Shown here: positions 34,034 through 42,889 of the stretch, in pieces
How the letters are laid out: each line of letters opens with the position of its first letter
Position numbering within the stretch: the first letter of the stretch is position 1
NCBI RefSeq assembly: GCF_010093025.1
Contig: NZ_CP048114.1
Coordinates: forward strand, 620,001-684,000
Length of the DNA: 64,000 nt
From: Edaphobacter sp. 12200R-103
GTDB taxonomy: Bacteria; Acidobacteriota; Terriglobia; Terriglobales; Acidobacteriaceae
Reading direction: 5' to 3'
Program-made: the position numbers and the translations under genes
Notes under the pieces: generated by a model
The model's database searches: none
Told to the model about the DNA's origin: nothing
What the model saw: the letters and a program-made list of their open reading frames with translations, nothing else

Positions 34034-34697
34034 GACCGGTGGAGTGATCGATACATCAGCGGCTCGCGCAGAGATTCTGCGCCGGATTCGCGCTGCCAAT
34101 GGAGCGGCGTCCGATGCTGCTCGGGCCGCCGGACAGTGGTCTGCCATTGAGCGCGACTACTTGCGCGCAGCCACGCGCTCGCGTGAGGAGATTCTTGAAC
34201 TGCTGGAGGACCGTCTGCATGACTACGACGCGAACGTCGTTCGTGCCTCGGAGGCGGAAGTCCCAGGGACGATAGCCCGCATGCTTACGGAACGTGGCCG
34301 GCGAAAGCTGCTGATTCCCAGCGGCTTGAATCCTGCCTGGCTGCCGGAGGGCTTCGACTACACTGTTGATGATGGAGCCTCACCCGCGGCCCTCGACCAG
34401 TTCGAGGGAGTCATCACAGGCTCAACCGTCGCCATTGCGCTTACCGGCTCGGTCATCCTGCAGAACGTTCCCGGCCAGGGGCGCCGCGCCGTGTCTCTGG
34501 TTCCGGACTATCATCTTTGCCTTGTTCGCACGGAAGATATCGTCGAGACGGTGCCCGAAGCGCTGGACCGCATCAGGGACACTGCCACGCTGCCGACGAC
34601 CTTTTTCGCCGGCCCTTCGGCTACGGCTGACATTGAAATGACTCGCATTAAGGGAGTTCACGGACCGAGATTTCTCGACATCATCCTGATTCAATAA
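34023..34697 (+). CDS. lutC: L-lactate oxidation protein LutC (LUD domain)
   Basis: A 224-residue LUD-domain protein, third component of the lactate oxidation system. It shows AREVILRRIR-like N-terminal helix SAARAEILRRIRAANG, GVITGSTVAIALTGSVIL, SLVPDYHLCLVRTEDIVETVPEALDRI and the closing SATADIEMTRIKGVHGPRFLDIILI, the strongly conserved LUD end. It starts at GTG 34023, 11 nt inside lutB, with GAGGGGG just before. The frame is open further upstream, but that part lies in lutB. The lutABC order and overlaps indicate a single operon. No LutP permease or LutR regulator is in the window. Confidence 0.93.
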   Translation: MATETGGVIDTSAARAEILRRIRAANGAASDAARAAGQWSAIERDYLRAATRSREEILELLEDRLHDYDANVVRASEAEVPGTIARMLTERGRRKLLIPSGLNPAWLPEGFDYTVDDGASPAALDQFEGVITGSTVAIALTGSVILQNVPGQGRRAVSLVPDYHLCLVRTEDIVETVPEALDRIRDTATLPTTFFAGPSATADIEMTRIKGVHGPRFLDIILIQ

Positions 34698-35035
34698 CTT
34701 CGGTTCAATAAGTCTTCTGTCCCTCCAAATAACCTGGCCAGGATGTCGCTTTGTGAAAAGATGGCATCCTATTGGCCAGAGATCTACGCCGGCGATCATC
34801 TTTTTACAACGTTCTGACAATTGAAAGAGTGAAAACACTGGTGCAGGTTCGGGCTAATCGTTATATTTGTCCAACGAACGTGAAGCTGAGAAGAGACATA
34901 TTCACGAGTGGCAGCAGAAAGCCGGTTGTGATGATTTTCGCTTCAATCTTTACCGGCCGCCTCTAAGTCGCATAAAGGCCTGCTGCTTGGCCGTAAGCTG
35001 TCATCGTCCCGGCAGTTCGCAATGAGGTGTCTGCA
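34698..35035. other. 338-bp intergenic region without a recognised gene
   Basis: It lies between lutC and the 1054-residue protein gene and is A+T-richer than its flanks. No terminator, repeat copy, RNA gene or convincing promoter pair was identified, though TATATT-like stretches near 34860 could belong to a promoter for the downstream operon. Confidence 0.4.
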
Positions 35036-38000
35036 ATGAAGTGTCTACTTCGGCGGCACGTTTCTTCCCTTACAGGTCTTACCTTGCTGCTTGCCCTTCC
35101 GGCTGTGGGATGGGCACAGACCGTCTCTCCACGGCGACAGCCTGTACGAAATACTCCGGGAGGCAGCTCCTTGTCTCGCGCAGCGAATGGAGTCGCAATT
35201 CCCGGTCCCCTGCGCTCCTTCGAGCGTATGGCCGGCATCAGCCAGAAGATTCCCTCCGACGAGGTGCTTCCTCTGCTGGCCCGCAATGTCTTCATGCAGG
35301 GATACAGCCAGAAGAAGCCGACAGAGTTCCTTCTGTTGTTGGCCCGCTATGTACAGCAGGCGCGCGAGTTGCAGATTCTTGCCGGACCCGGCGGAGTGAT
35401 CGATGTAAAAGGGTGCGGCGATGCAGGCACGCTGCTGCAGATTCTGGGCTATCGAATCGTCGGCAACTGCCGGGACAAGAACCTTACCCTGGCAACTTCG
35501 AATCCTGATCTTGCTTTCCTCACCATCGATTCCGGCTTTCCTTTGATGACGCTGGAGGAGTGCTTGCAAAAGGGGGTCGAGTTCCGTTACACCTTCCCGT
35601 CCACAAGGGTTCCCGTTCTATTGCATGAGGACGAGTGGCTTTCGCTGAACCGCAGGCAAGGCGCCGATAACCTCATCGACCTCCTGGTGCGTGACCCTGC
35701 CATTGCACGTCTGTACTGGGCGATGTCCCGCAACGATGACGAGACCAATCTTGCTCTTGCGCGGTCGCCTGGGCTGCCCCGTCTGGCGCCCTTCGCTCCT
35801 GTGCTGGACTTCTATGGAAGCGAGATCTCCATTCGATCTGGGCGCGTCCTCGTCCCCGGTGGAGCGAAGGCTGAGGCTGCATGGAAAGAGCTGGCAGTCG
35901 CCAGTCCGGAGAATGCCAGTGAATTTGTGATGCATCTGTTGGAGAAGGATAACGGATGGCTTGCAGCCTACTATGATGCGCTATCCCGTGTCAGCAAGTC
36001 GCAACAGGATCATCTTGCTCAGCCCGACCGGTTGAAGCGCGTCTACGAGGCATTTCGTTCCCCTCAGTTGACGCCCGCCGCCACGTCCAGCGTCTTTCGC
36101 AAAGCGCCTGGACTGCTGGTTCTCTTCACACGCGTGGAGTGGGACGCCGATGGCCAGCCGCATGTTCCCGGCGATCTCGATGTCTGGAAAGCGGCACTCG
36201 CGCAGAAGTCTGACTTCAAGACCACCCGTATGTGGGCGAAGCGTGCCCGGGGATGGAACAGTCCGGAACAACTTCTGGAGGCGATGGCCTCTCTGTCGCG
36301 CCTCGACACCGACACCGGGCCGCTCCAGAGTTATCTGACGTTGACCGAGATCGATGGCCGGAGACCGGAAGGCAGAAAGCTTTCTCCGGATGCGGCGAAG
36401 CTGCTGACGACGAACTTCTCAAAATTCGGCACATGGTACATGGCCTTCTCCGAGTTCCCTGAACTGAACGATGAAGCCATCGCCCGCTTCATGAGCGTTG
36501 CCCAGTCCATCAACGACATCTCCAACCAGACGCTTCGCGGCAATGCTGTGGGAGCCTTTCAGGCGAACGTAGGAATATGGCAGGTTCTTGCCCGCCAGGG
36601 CGAGATACCTTCTGCGGCGTTGAACGACTCCTGGATGAAGATGGTCGGGCCGTTCGCACAGATCGCCTCTTCTCCTCAGCTCTTCGATGCCGCCCGGGCA
36701 TCCCTGACCGATGTGATGAAGTCTGCCGGATCGACCAATCTCTCGCAGGAGGCCCTTGTCGACCTGATGGCGGGGCCGCCGCAGCAGAGTGTGGAAGGGC
36801 AGCGCGTTCGGCAGGAGATCGCAGGCCGTATCCGCAATGTGCTGGAAGACCAGAGGCTGGTCTCGCTGGATACGCTCTTTGCACTCAGCGATGGACTGTC
36901 GTCGATGGAGCAGGGTTCACCGGCACAGCAGAACATGCTCGGTCTGGCCGGGGAGCTGCGCGAGTTCGAGCTGCCGCGGCCCATCTTTACCAATAGCGAG
37001 AAGATCACCTGGGCGCCGGGCGTGTATTCCACGCATCATGCCGAGCTTCAGATCAAGACCGACCTTACCCGCGTCATCAAGGGACCGGGCACGAAGTCGC
37101 AGCTGGAATCTGCGCGTGGACAGCTCTCGCCGTTTCTGCGCGATGCTCTGGTGGGACTGAACTACGCCTACTACGAGCCTCCGGGGGCGCAGGTTCTGCA
37201 CAACAACTCGTTGTTCGTGCGCTCGCACGACTTCTCCGGACTGACAGTCGTCTCGACAGAGCGCTCCTGGCTGGCGCCCGAGCTGATGGGAGTAGGAACG
37301 CCTGCGGGCGGCGGAGCCTACCTGATGGGATCGCTTGCCGACCTTCCCTATGCGCTGGCGGAGACCGAGCAGGACTTTATTGCTCCGGAGAACGTTCAGG
37401 CGCTCATCTGGAAGGAGCTTGTGCCCGATCTGCTGGTAAGCGCCACGGTTCCGCGCTGGTGGAGCGTCACTCCGCATGAGCTGCATGCCGTCGCTCTCTA
37501 CCAGCGCTCCGGGGAGGAGCTGCTGCTGGCCTCCGAGCGCGATGCTACGCTGCGCCAGCAGGTCATCGATGTTCTCGGCAACCGGATGGCGCCGCAGCGT
37601 CTGGAGACCCTGGAGAAATCGCTGGTCAATAACGAGGACTCCATCGCTGTTCTCGCGCAGACCATGCCTGCGGATACCTTCTATCTCGCAGCGGAGTTCC
37701 GCCGAAGGCATCCCGGGCGGGCCGGAGCATTCGGACCGCAGAATCAGCAACTGGATGCCTTGTGCGCGTCAGATCCTTCTGAGACGTCGGTCGACCGGCT
37801 TTCACGCGACTTTGGCGTTCCGCATCCTGTGCTTGCGCGCAGCTATGCTCCGGGTCTGCTCGAGGTCAAACCGTTCCCATCCTTCGGTGGTGAGTCCAGC
37901 CGCCTCTTTGGGGAGTCGTGGGAGTCGAGCAACCTGTACTGGGCGCGGCTTGCCGATGAAAAAGGATATGAGCCGGCAGCGCTCAATCGGCTGGTGCCAG

Positions 38001-38200
38001 AGCTGACCCGGCGGATGAGCGCCAAGATCTTCGCGACCGACCTCGAAGACTGGCCCGCGGTTGAACGCGCCATGCTCGAGGCGGGCGAGGAATTTCGCGA
38101 AGGCAAGGTTGCTCCCTTACCGTCCGCAACTACGACAACGTTCCTGCAGGCCCCAGGCACACAGCCGCAGGGCGCTGCTGCAGTGGGAGGGATACGGTGA
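35036..38200 (+). CDS. Large secreted protein of unknown function (1054 residues)
   Basis: A signal peptide (CLLRRHVSSLTGLTLLLALPAVGWAQ) is followed by about 1025 residues without a recognised domain. The mature protein is mostly helical by composition, with Ala/Leu-rich stretches such as FLLLLARYVQQARELQILAG and LIDLLVRDPAIARLYWAMSRNDDETNLALARSPGL. It also has an early cysteine pair region (DVKGCGD, IVGNCRD, LEECLQKG). A Pro/Gly/Thr tail ends GAAAVGGIR. No membrane helix beyond the signal was seen, so periplasmic or surface location is inferred. ATG 35036 is preferred over GTG 35027; GAGGTG lies about 7 nt upstream. Its stop overlaps the start of a VWFA-related protein, so the two are made together and probably act together. 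Confidence 0.75.
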   Translation: MKCLLRRHVSSLTGLTLLLALPAVGWAQTVSPRRQPVRNTPGGSSLSRAANGVAIPGPLRSFERMAGISQKIPSDEVLPLLARNVFMQGYSQKKPTEFLLLLARYVQQARELQILAGPGGVIDVKGCGDAGTLLQILGYRIVGNCRDKNLTLATSNPDLAFLTIDSGFPLMTLEECLQKGVEFRYTFPSTRVPVLLHEDEWLSLNRRQGADNLIDLLVRDPAIARLYWAMSRNDDETNLALARSPGLPRLAPFAPVLDFYGSEISIRSGRVLVPGGAKAEAAWKELAVASPENASEFVMHLLEKDNGWLAAYYDALSRVSKSQQDHLAQPDRLKRVYEAFRSPQLTPAATSSVFRKAPGLLVLFTRVEWDADGQPHVPGDLDVWKAALAQKSDFKTTRMWAKRARGWNSPEQLLEAMASLSRLDTDTGPLQSYLTLTEIDGRRPEGRKLSPDAAKLLTTNFSKFGTWYMAFSEFPELNDEAIARFMSVAQSINDISNQTLRGNAVGAFQANVGIWQVLARQGEIPSAALNDSWMKMVGPFAQIASSPQLFDAARASLTDVMKSAGSTNLSQEALVDLMAGPPQQSVEGQRVRQEIAGRIRNVLEDQRLVSLDTLFALSDGLSSMEQGSPAQQNMLGLAGELREFELPRPIFTNSEKITWAPGVYSTHHAELQIKTDLTRVIKGPGTKSQLESARGQLSPFLRDALVGLNYAYYEPPGAQVLHNNSLFVRSHDFSGLTVVSTERSWLAPELMGVGTPAGGGAYLMGSLADLPYALAETEQDFIAPENVQALIWKELVPDLLVSATVPRWWSVTPHELHAVALYQRSGEELLLASERDATLRQQVIDVLGNRMAPQRLETLEKSLVNNEDSIAVLAQTMPADTFYLAAEFRRRHPGRAGAFGPQNQQLDALCASDPSETSVDRLSRDFGVPHPVLARSYAPGLLEVKPFPSFGGESSRLFGESWESSNLYWARLADEKGYEPAALNRLVPELTRRMSAKIFATDLEDWPAVERAMLEAGEEFREGKVAPLPSATTTTFLQAPGTQPQGAAAVGGIR

Positions 38201-39288
38201 AGCGAGCTCTTCTTTCGATCATGATCTTGTCCTCTTTGCTGGTGGTGGGAGGAGAACGCAGAACGGCAGCACAGGACGACTCCCGCATCCTGGTCAACGT
38301 CGTGCTGGTGCAGCTGAACATCGCCGTCACAGACCGCAAAGGCAACTACATCAGCGGGCTGAAGCCTGAGGACTTCCAGATCACGGAAGACAAGATCCCG
38401 CAGAAGGTCGCGACCTTTGAAGAGGGAAATGAGCCGACACGGCGCTTTGTCGCGGGCGGACCCGATGGAAAACTGGTTGAGCAGATGATTGAGCAGCCGG
38501 TTACTGAGGACGGGCCGCCTTCTGGTATGCCAGTCTCTGCACCTCCTGTAACCGATGCGGGCCCTCTACCCACCGGTGCAAATGTCTTTATCCTCTTCGA
38601 TACCAGCAACTATATGTACCGGGGCTTTGTCTACGCGCAGGACGCGATTGCCGATTTTGTGCGCTCTCTCGAAGGCGTCTCGCGGGTGGCCTTTTACTCC
38701 TACAGTCGCGATCTCTCTCGCGGCGTCCCTCTTACGGCGGAGAGATCGTCCATCCTGCGCGGTGTTCGCAGCACGGTCGCCGGTGACGATGCTGCTCTGT
38801 ACAACTGCCTGCTGCTGACCGTAAAAGATGCAGCGCAGCTTACAGGGCGCAAGGCGATCGTGGTCTTCTCCAATGGGCCTGACAATGCGAGCCTGGTGCC
38901 TCCGGAGGATGTGGCGGAACTGGCGCAGTCGACCGGAACCATTATCTACATGATCAGCACGCGCGATGCACAGGCAGAGCCGATCTCGACGGCTGTCTTC
39001 GAGAGAATGAGCAAGGCGACCGGCGGCAAGGCTTACTTTGCCAAGAGCTGGAAGGACGAGAAGGATGCCTTCGCCTCTATCCGCGAGGACCTGGCGCATC
39101 TTTACTCTCTCAGTTATTACCCGCAGCCCAACCCTAACCGGGGCTGGCGCAGCATCTCGGTCAAGCTGGTGGGTGAAAACGCACAGAAGTATCGTATCCG
39201 CACCCGAGATGGATATCGCGTCCTCAAGCAGGCACAGATTGCGTCCGCGGCAATGCCGGCTGCCTCCTCTGGTACCTCTGCGAAATGA
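38197..39288 (+). CDS. Secreted VWFA-related protein with degenerate MIDAS
   Basis: A 363-residue exported protein with signal peptide (MKRALLSIMILSSLLVVGG...AAQ). The acidobacterial VWFA segment ILVNVVLVQLNIAVTDRKGNYISGLKPEDFQITED follows, then a VWA domain (about 125-310). The MIDAS reads DTSNY instead of DxSxS, so the third metal-coordinating serine is replaced by tyrosine. The second site VVFSNGPDN also lacks the usual TDG. The end SLSYYPQPNPNRGWRSISVKLVGEN...RTRDGY matches the family tail. GTG 38197 overlaps the previous stop (GTGA), making a two-gene unit with the 1054-residue protein. Metal-independent protein binding is a reasonable inference. Confidence 0.85.
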   Translation: MKRALLSIMILSSLLVVGGERRTAAQDDSRILVNVVLVQLNIAVTDRKGNYISGLKPEDFQITEDKIPQKVATFEEGNEPTRRFVAGGPDGKLVEQMIEQPVTEDGPPSGMPVSAPPVTDAGPLPTGANVFILFDTSNYMYRGFVYAQDAIADFVRSLEGVSRVAFYSYSRDLSRGVPLTAERSSILRGVRSTVAGDDAALYNCLLLTVKDAAQLTGRKAIVVFSNGPDNASLVPPEDVAELAQSTGTIIYMISTRDAQAEPISTAVFERMSKATGGKAYFAKSWKDEKDAFASIREDLAHLYSLSYYPQPNPNRGWRSISVKLVGENAQKYRIRTRDGYRVLKQAQIASAAMPAASSGTSAK

Positions 39289-39314
39289 AAGCAGTCCTGA
39301 TGCAGCACTACCCA

Positions 39315-39491
39315 CTATTCGCGGTCCATCAGACAGCAGCGCAACAGTCCGCAGATCACTGACATCAGTCCTCCGACCAGCATCAACAGGGGACCGGTAG
39401 ATGCCTTGCCGATGACATAGGGAAGCAGAAACACACCGACACCCGCATACATCAGGATCGTCATCACCATCCGTAAGGTGCTTCGGTTCAC
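39315..39491 (-). CDS. Small membrane protein (58 residues)
   Basis: GTG 39491 is preceded by GAGGG at a good distance and gives MNRSTLRMVMTILMYAGVGVFLLPYVIG..., followed by LLMLVGGLMSVICGLLRCCLMDRE. Two hydrophobic helices and a short cytosolic CC-containing tail are visible. The frame is open to 39629, but that upstream part has no start with a ribosome-binding site. Its 3' end is convergent with the VWFA gene, 26 bp away. Family unknown. Confidence 0.55.
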   Translation of the reverse strand: MNRSTLRMVMTILMYAGVGVFLLPYVIGKASTGPLLMLVGGLMSVICGLLRCCLMDRE

Positions 39492-39744
39492 GTGGTTTCC
39501 CTCGCGCCCTGGCCTCCTGAACGACGCCCCTGATATTAGAGTGACGCGATTCAGTCGGCCAACGCCTGCCGGAATATATAACCAGCGGCTCCCCTTGAGT
39601 GCAAGTTCTATCTCTGTGCGGAGACACACTTCTGCACTATGCTGTTATCCAATCCAGCATCTCGAAATGCCGGGTTTCTCGACTCCGCTCTCACGCATTC
39701 GATCGTACGAAAGTCATCTGATACGGGGCATTTACCTGATGCGC

Positions 39745-42291
39745 TTAGGAGAAGTGGACAGTGAAGGTCTCGCCCGCCTTGACCGGCAGAACCAGCTCGT
39801 CGGGTCCTGTCCCCGGAATTGTCTCGGTCTGTGTCGGAGAGATGGAGGCGATCTGCTGTCCCTTCGGAGCCAGAATGTGGTGTGTCAGGTCCAGGTGAGC
39901 CTTCAGGGTGGCCACTGTCGCCTTTCCATTGCGCCATTCGAGATCGATCTCCAGACCGCTCCGCGCTCGCAAACCCCGGAACGATCCATTCGGCCACGCC
40001 TTTGGAAGTGCCGGGAGCAGGCGAATCACGTTGGCAGCGGATTCAACCCCTCGCAGCTGCCCTGCTTCGCTGCTGCCGCCGCTCGCGTGCGACTGCAGCA
40101 GCATCTCCACCATGCCGGTGGGCCCGCCGAGATTGCCATCCATCTGAAACGGCGAGTTCGACTTCTTGCCGCAGACATCGAAGAGATTGCCGCGCGTTGA
40201 ATCTGCCAGCAGCCGCTGCAGACTCTCATACGCGGCATCGCCGTCGTGCAGTCGCGCCATACAGCACAGAACCCATGCGCGCGACCAGCCTGTGCTTCCT
40301 CCGCCATTGGCCAGTCTGCGGTCCAACGTCACCCGGGCTGCCTTTGCCAGGTCGGGGGTGCGCTGCGGCGTGATCTGGTCATCCGGAAATAGCGCAAACA
40401 GGTGAGAGATGTGCCGGTGTCCCGGCTCCTCGTCGGCGTAGTCCTCCTGCCATTCCTGCAGGTTGCCCGCTTTGCCGATCTTGAAGGGAGGCAATTTGAT
40501 CAATGCCAGCCGCGCACGGTTGTGCAGCGGAGCATCCTCCGTCGGGTCCCAGTTGGGAGAGGTCGCCAGCACGGAAGCTGCCTGCAGCAGCCGTGTCAGC
40601 ACCGCGCGCACAATCTCGATGTCCATCGTCGGCGCCATGCAGACGTTGTGTGCCGTGCCGTCCGGCAGCTTGTATTTGTTCTCCGGAGAGCACGACGGAC
40701 CTGTGACCAGCCGCTCCGTCTTCGGGTCCGTCACCATGTAATCCAGCAGAAACTGCGCGTTCTCCTTCAAGCGCGGATATCCGCGGTCCCGCAGAAAGCC
40801 GACGTCGCCGGTGTAGTCGAAGTGGTCCCACAGGTGCAGTGCCATCCATGCCGCTCCCATCGGCCACACACCGCCGCCCAGACCATCGATTGGAGACGAG
40901 TCTCCCCAGATGTCGGTGTTGTGATGCACCACGTACCCTCCGGACGCGTAGTACTTCTGGGCCGTCACATATCCGGGAGTACGGGTGCGGTCGATCAGGT
41001 CGAATAACGGAGCATGCAACTCTGATAGGCCAGCCCGTTCCGCCAGCCAGTAGATCATCTCGATGTTGATGTTGACGGTGTACTTCGATCCCCACGGTGG
41101 ATCGACCGATTCATTCCAGATGCCTTGCAGATTGGCTGCCAGCGTTCCCGGCCGCGAGCTTGAGATCAGCAGATACCGCCCGTACTGAAAATAGATTCCC
41201 AGCAGGGCGAGGTCTTCGCCGCCTGCCTTGATCTTCGCCAGCCGCTTGTCGGTGGCGATGCTGGCATTCGCATCCGTAGCTTCGCCGATTGTGATCGCGG
41301 ACCGCCGGAAGTATCTCTGATGATCGACGATATGACGGGAGCGCAACTCGGCATAGGAACGCGACGAGGCCGCAAGCAGATTCTTTACGACGGCCTGACG
41401 CATCATTGATTGGCCGGCAGGGTAGCGGTAGCTCGTAGCGCAATCGACAAAGAGCGTGACGGCAGTGGCTTTATCGATCGTAAGGATACTGTCTTTCGTC
41501 GAGGTAACGCCATCCGTCGAGACGGCCAGCAGTTCAGCGTAGTAGTGAATGCCGACCTGCCGCTCCTTGATTGGAAGTCCGGGATTGTCATTGACCGGCA
41601 ACGCTTCGCCAAAGATCTTCAGCCGGTTCTGCGCCAGGGCATCCGTCTCGAAGTTCGCTGGCCGGTCCAGACGGGCAGTGAAGCTGATCTTTCCGATTCC
41701 GTTCGAGGTCAGGCGAATCACGATTACCTGATCGGGAGCCGAGCTGAAGACCTCGCGGCGATACTGCACACCATCCTTCGTGAAGGTCGTGGTTGCAATG
41801 GCGGTATCGAGGTTCAGCTCCAGCCTGTAGTTGCTGACCCCCTCCATCGGTCCGAAGTCCAGGTGCAGATCGCCCAGGGTCTGATAACAGGGAAACCGGC
41901 GCGGGATCGAAAGGAAACCGTCCGGAACTAACGCTTCAGCTTCAGCCACCTGTCCGGCAAACAGGAGTTCGCGCATCTTCTGCACGGTCTCGCCTGCTTT
42001 GGGGTTGTTACGGTCGCGCAGTTCTCCGTCCCAGATGGACTCCTCATTCAGCTGAATCCTCTCCTGGCTGGGCTGGCCGAAGACACAGGCCCCCAGCCTT
42101 CCGTTCCCCACGGGCAGGGAATCGGGCCAGGTTGCCGCCGGCTGGTCGAAGAAGAGCTTGTACGGTGTGGACTCGTCGTCGGCGGCCGGGGACTCCTGCC
42201 ATGGCGCTGCAAGGGCATGTCGTTGCGAGATCGCTGCGGCCGCAGCAGCGGATGTGGCAAGAAAGCGGCGGCGCGTCGGGCGATTAAACAT
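39745..42291 (-). CDS. Exported glycoside hydrolase family 95 (alpha-L-fucosidase type)
   Basis: An 848-residue enzyme with a twin-arginine signal (TRRRFLATSAAAAAAIS). The GH95 N-terminal beta-sandwich begins LFFDQPAATWPDSLPVGNGRLGACVFGQPSQERIQLNEESIWDG. The (alpha/alpha)6 barrel shows LAANLQGIWNESVDPPWGSKYTVNINIEMIYW, a block around GAAWMALHLWDHFDYTGD and the active-site stretch LQEWQEDYADEEPGHRHISHLFALFP. The family inverts 1,2-alpha-L-fucosidic (some members alpha-L-galactosidic) bonds. The frame is open to 42384, but ATG 42291 is chosen since GGAG lies 8 nt upstream and the Tat signal follows at once. Periplasmic action on glycans imported by TonB receptors is inferred. Confidence 0.93.
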   Translation of the reverse strand: MFNRPTRRRFLATSAAAAAAISQRHALAAPWQESPAADDESTPYKLFFDQPAATWPDSLPVGNGRLGACVFGQPSQERIQLNEESIWDGELRDRNNPKAGETVQKMRELLFAGQVAEAEALVPDGFLSIPRRFPCYQTLGDLHLDFGPMEGVSNYRLELNLDTAIATTTFTKDGVQYRREVFSSAPDQVIVIRLTSNGIGKISFTARLDRPANFETDALAQNRLKIFGEALPVNDNPGLPIKERQVGIHYYAELLAVSTDGVTSTKDSILTIDKATAVTLFVDCATSYRYPAGQSMMRQAVVKNLLAASSRSYAELRSRHIVDHQRYFRRSAITIGEATDANASIATDKRLAKIKAGGEDLALLGIYFQYGRYLLISSSRPGTLAANLQGIWNESVDPPWGSKYTVNINIEMIYWLAERAGLSELHAPLFDLIDRTRTPGYVTAQKYYASGGYVVHHNTDIWGDSSPIDGLGGGVWPMGAAWMALHLWDHFDYTGDVGFLRDRGYPRLKENAQFLLDYMVTDPKTERLVTGPSCSPENKYKLPDGTAHNVCMAPTMDIEIVRAVLTRLLQAASVLATSPNWDPTEDAPLHNRARLALIKLPPFKIGKAGNLQEWQEDYADEEPGHRHISHLFALFPDDQITPQRTPDLAKAARVTLDRRLANGGGSTGWSRAWVLCCMARLHDGDAAYESLQRLLADSTRGNLFDVCGKKSNSPFQMDGNLGGPTGMVEMLLQSHASGGSSEAGQLRGVESAANVIRLLPALPKAWPNGSFRGLRARSGLEIDLEWRNGKATVATLKAHLDLTHHILAPKGQQIASISPTQTETIPGTGPDELVLPVKAGETFTVHFS

Positions 42292-42417
42292 CAGGTAAAC
42301 TCCATGGCCGGTGCAGGGCTGTTTCCGCCCGGCGTCTCTCGTAAAAAAAATCAGATGGTACAGTCCGGCAAGTTCTTCGAACACAACATTTGCGACTCGA
42401 CCATTCTAGAGCAATGG

Positions 42418-42840
42418 TTACCTTGCAAAGAGCTGGTTCATATCGGCAAACGCCTTAAACTCAAGAGCATTGCCCGCCGGGTCGAGAAAGAACATGGTCG
42501 CCTGTTCACCCACCTCTCCCTTGAAGCGGATATAAGGCTCAATGACGAAACCAACACCGGCAGCGCGCAGACGATCCGCCAGGGCCTGCCAGTCCTCCAT
42601 GGGAAGTACCACCCCAAAGTGAGGCACAGGAACGTCGTGACCATCTACAGGATTATGATGCTGCCGGTTCTGTTTGAGAGAGGGTTTGAGATGAGCGACG
42701 ATCTGGTGGCCAAAAAGATTGAAGTCAATCCACTGTGCAGAGCTTCGCCCCTCCGGACAGCCCAGCAGGACTCCATAAAAAGCCCGCGCCGCCTCTAGAT
42801 CATCAACAGGGAAAGCAATGTGGAAGGGAGTGAGTGGCAC
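42418..42840 (-). CDS. VOC-family (glyoxalase/dioxygenase fold) protein
   Basis: A 140-residue protein with the vicinal-oxygen-chelate beta-alpha-beta-beta-beta fold: [53 protein letters not shown] and [18 protein letters not shown]. Metal-ligand candidates are His7 in the first module, the His of VPHFG and Glu in LEF. Substrate unknown. It lies upstream of, and on the same strand as, the GH95 gene, 126 bp apart. Confidence 0.88.
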   Translation of the reverse strand: MPLTPFHIAFPVDDLEAARAFYGVLLGCPEGRSSAQWIDFNLFGHQIVAHLKPSLKQNRQHHNPVDGHDVPVPHFGVVLPMEDWQALADRLRAAGVGFVIEPYIRFKGEVGEQATMFFLDPAGNALEFKAFADMNQLFAR

Positions 42841-42889
42841 CCGGAAGTCTCCTTCCGTCCATCATACGTCTTCAGTTCCTGGAGCTATC

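Noticed and set aside
34772..34966. 64-codon frame between lutC and the 1054-residue protein gene
   Set aside because: It has no ribosome-binding site and low-complexity basic composition, so it is not supported as coding.
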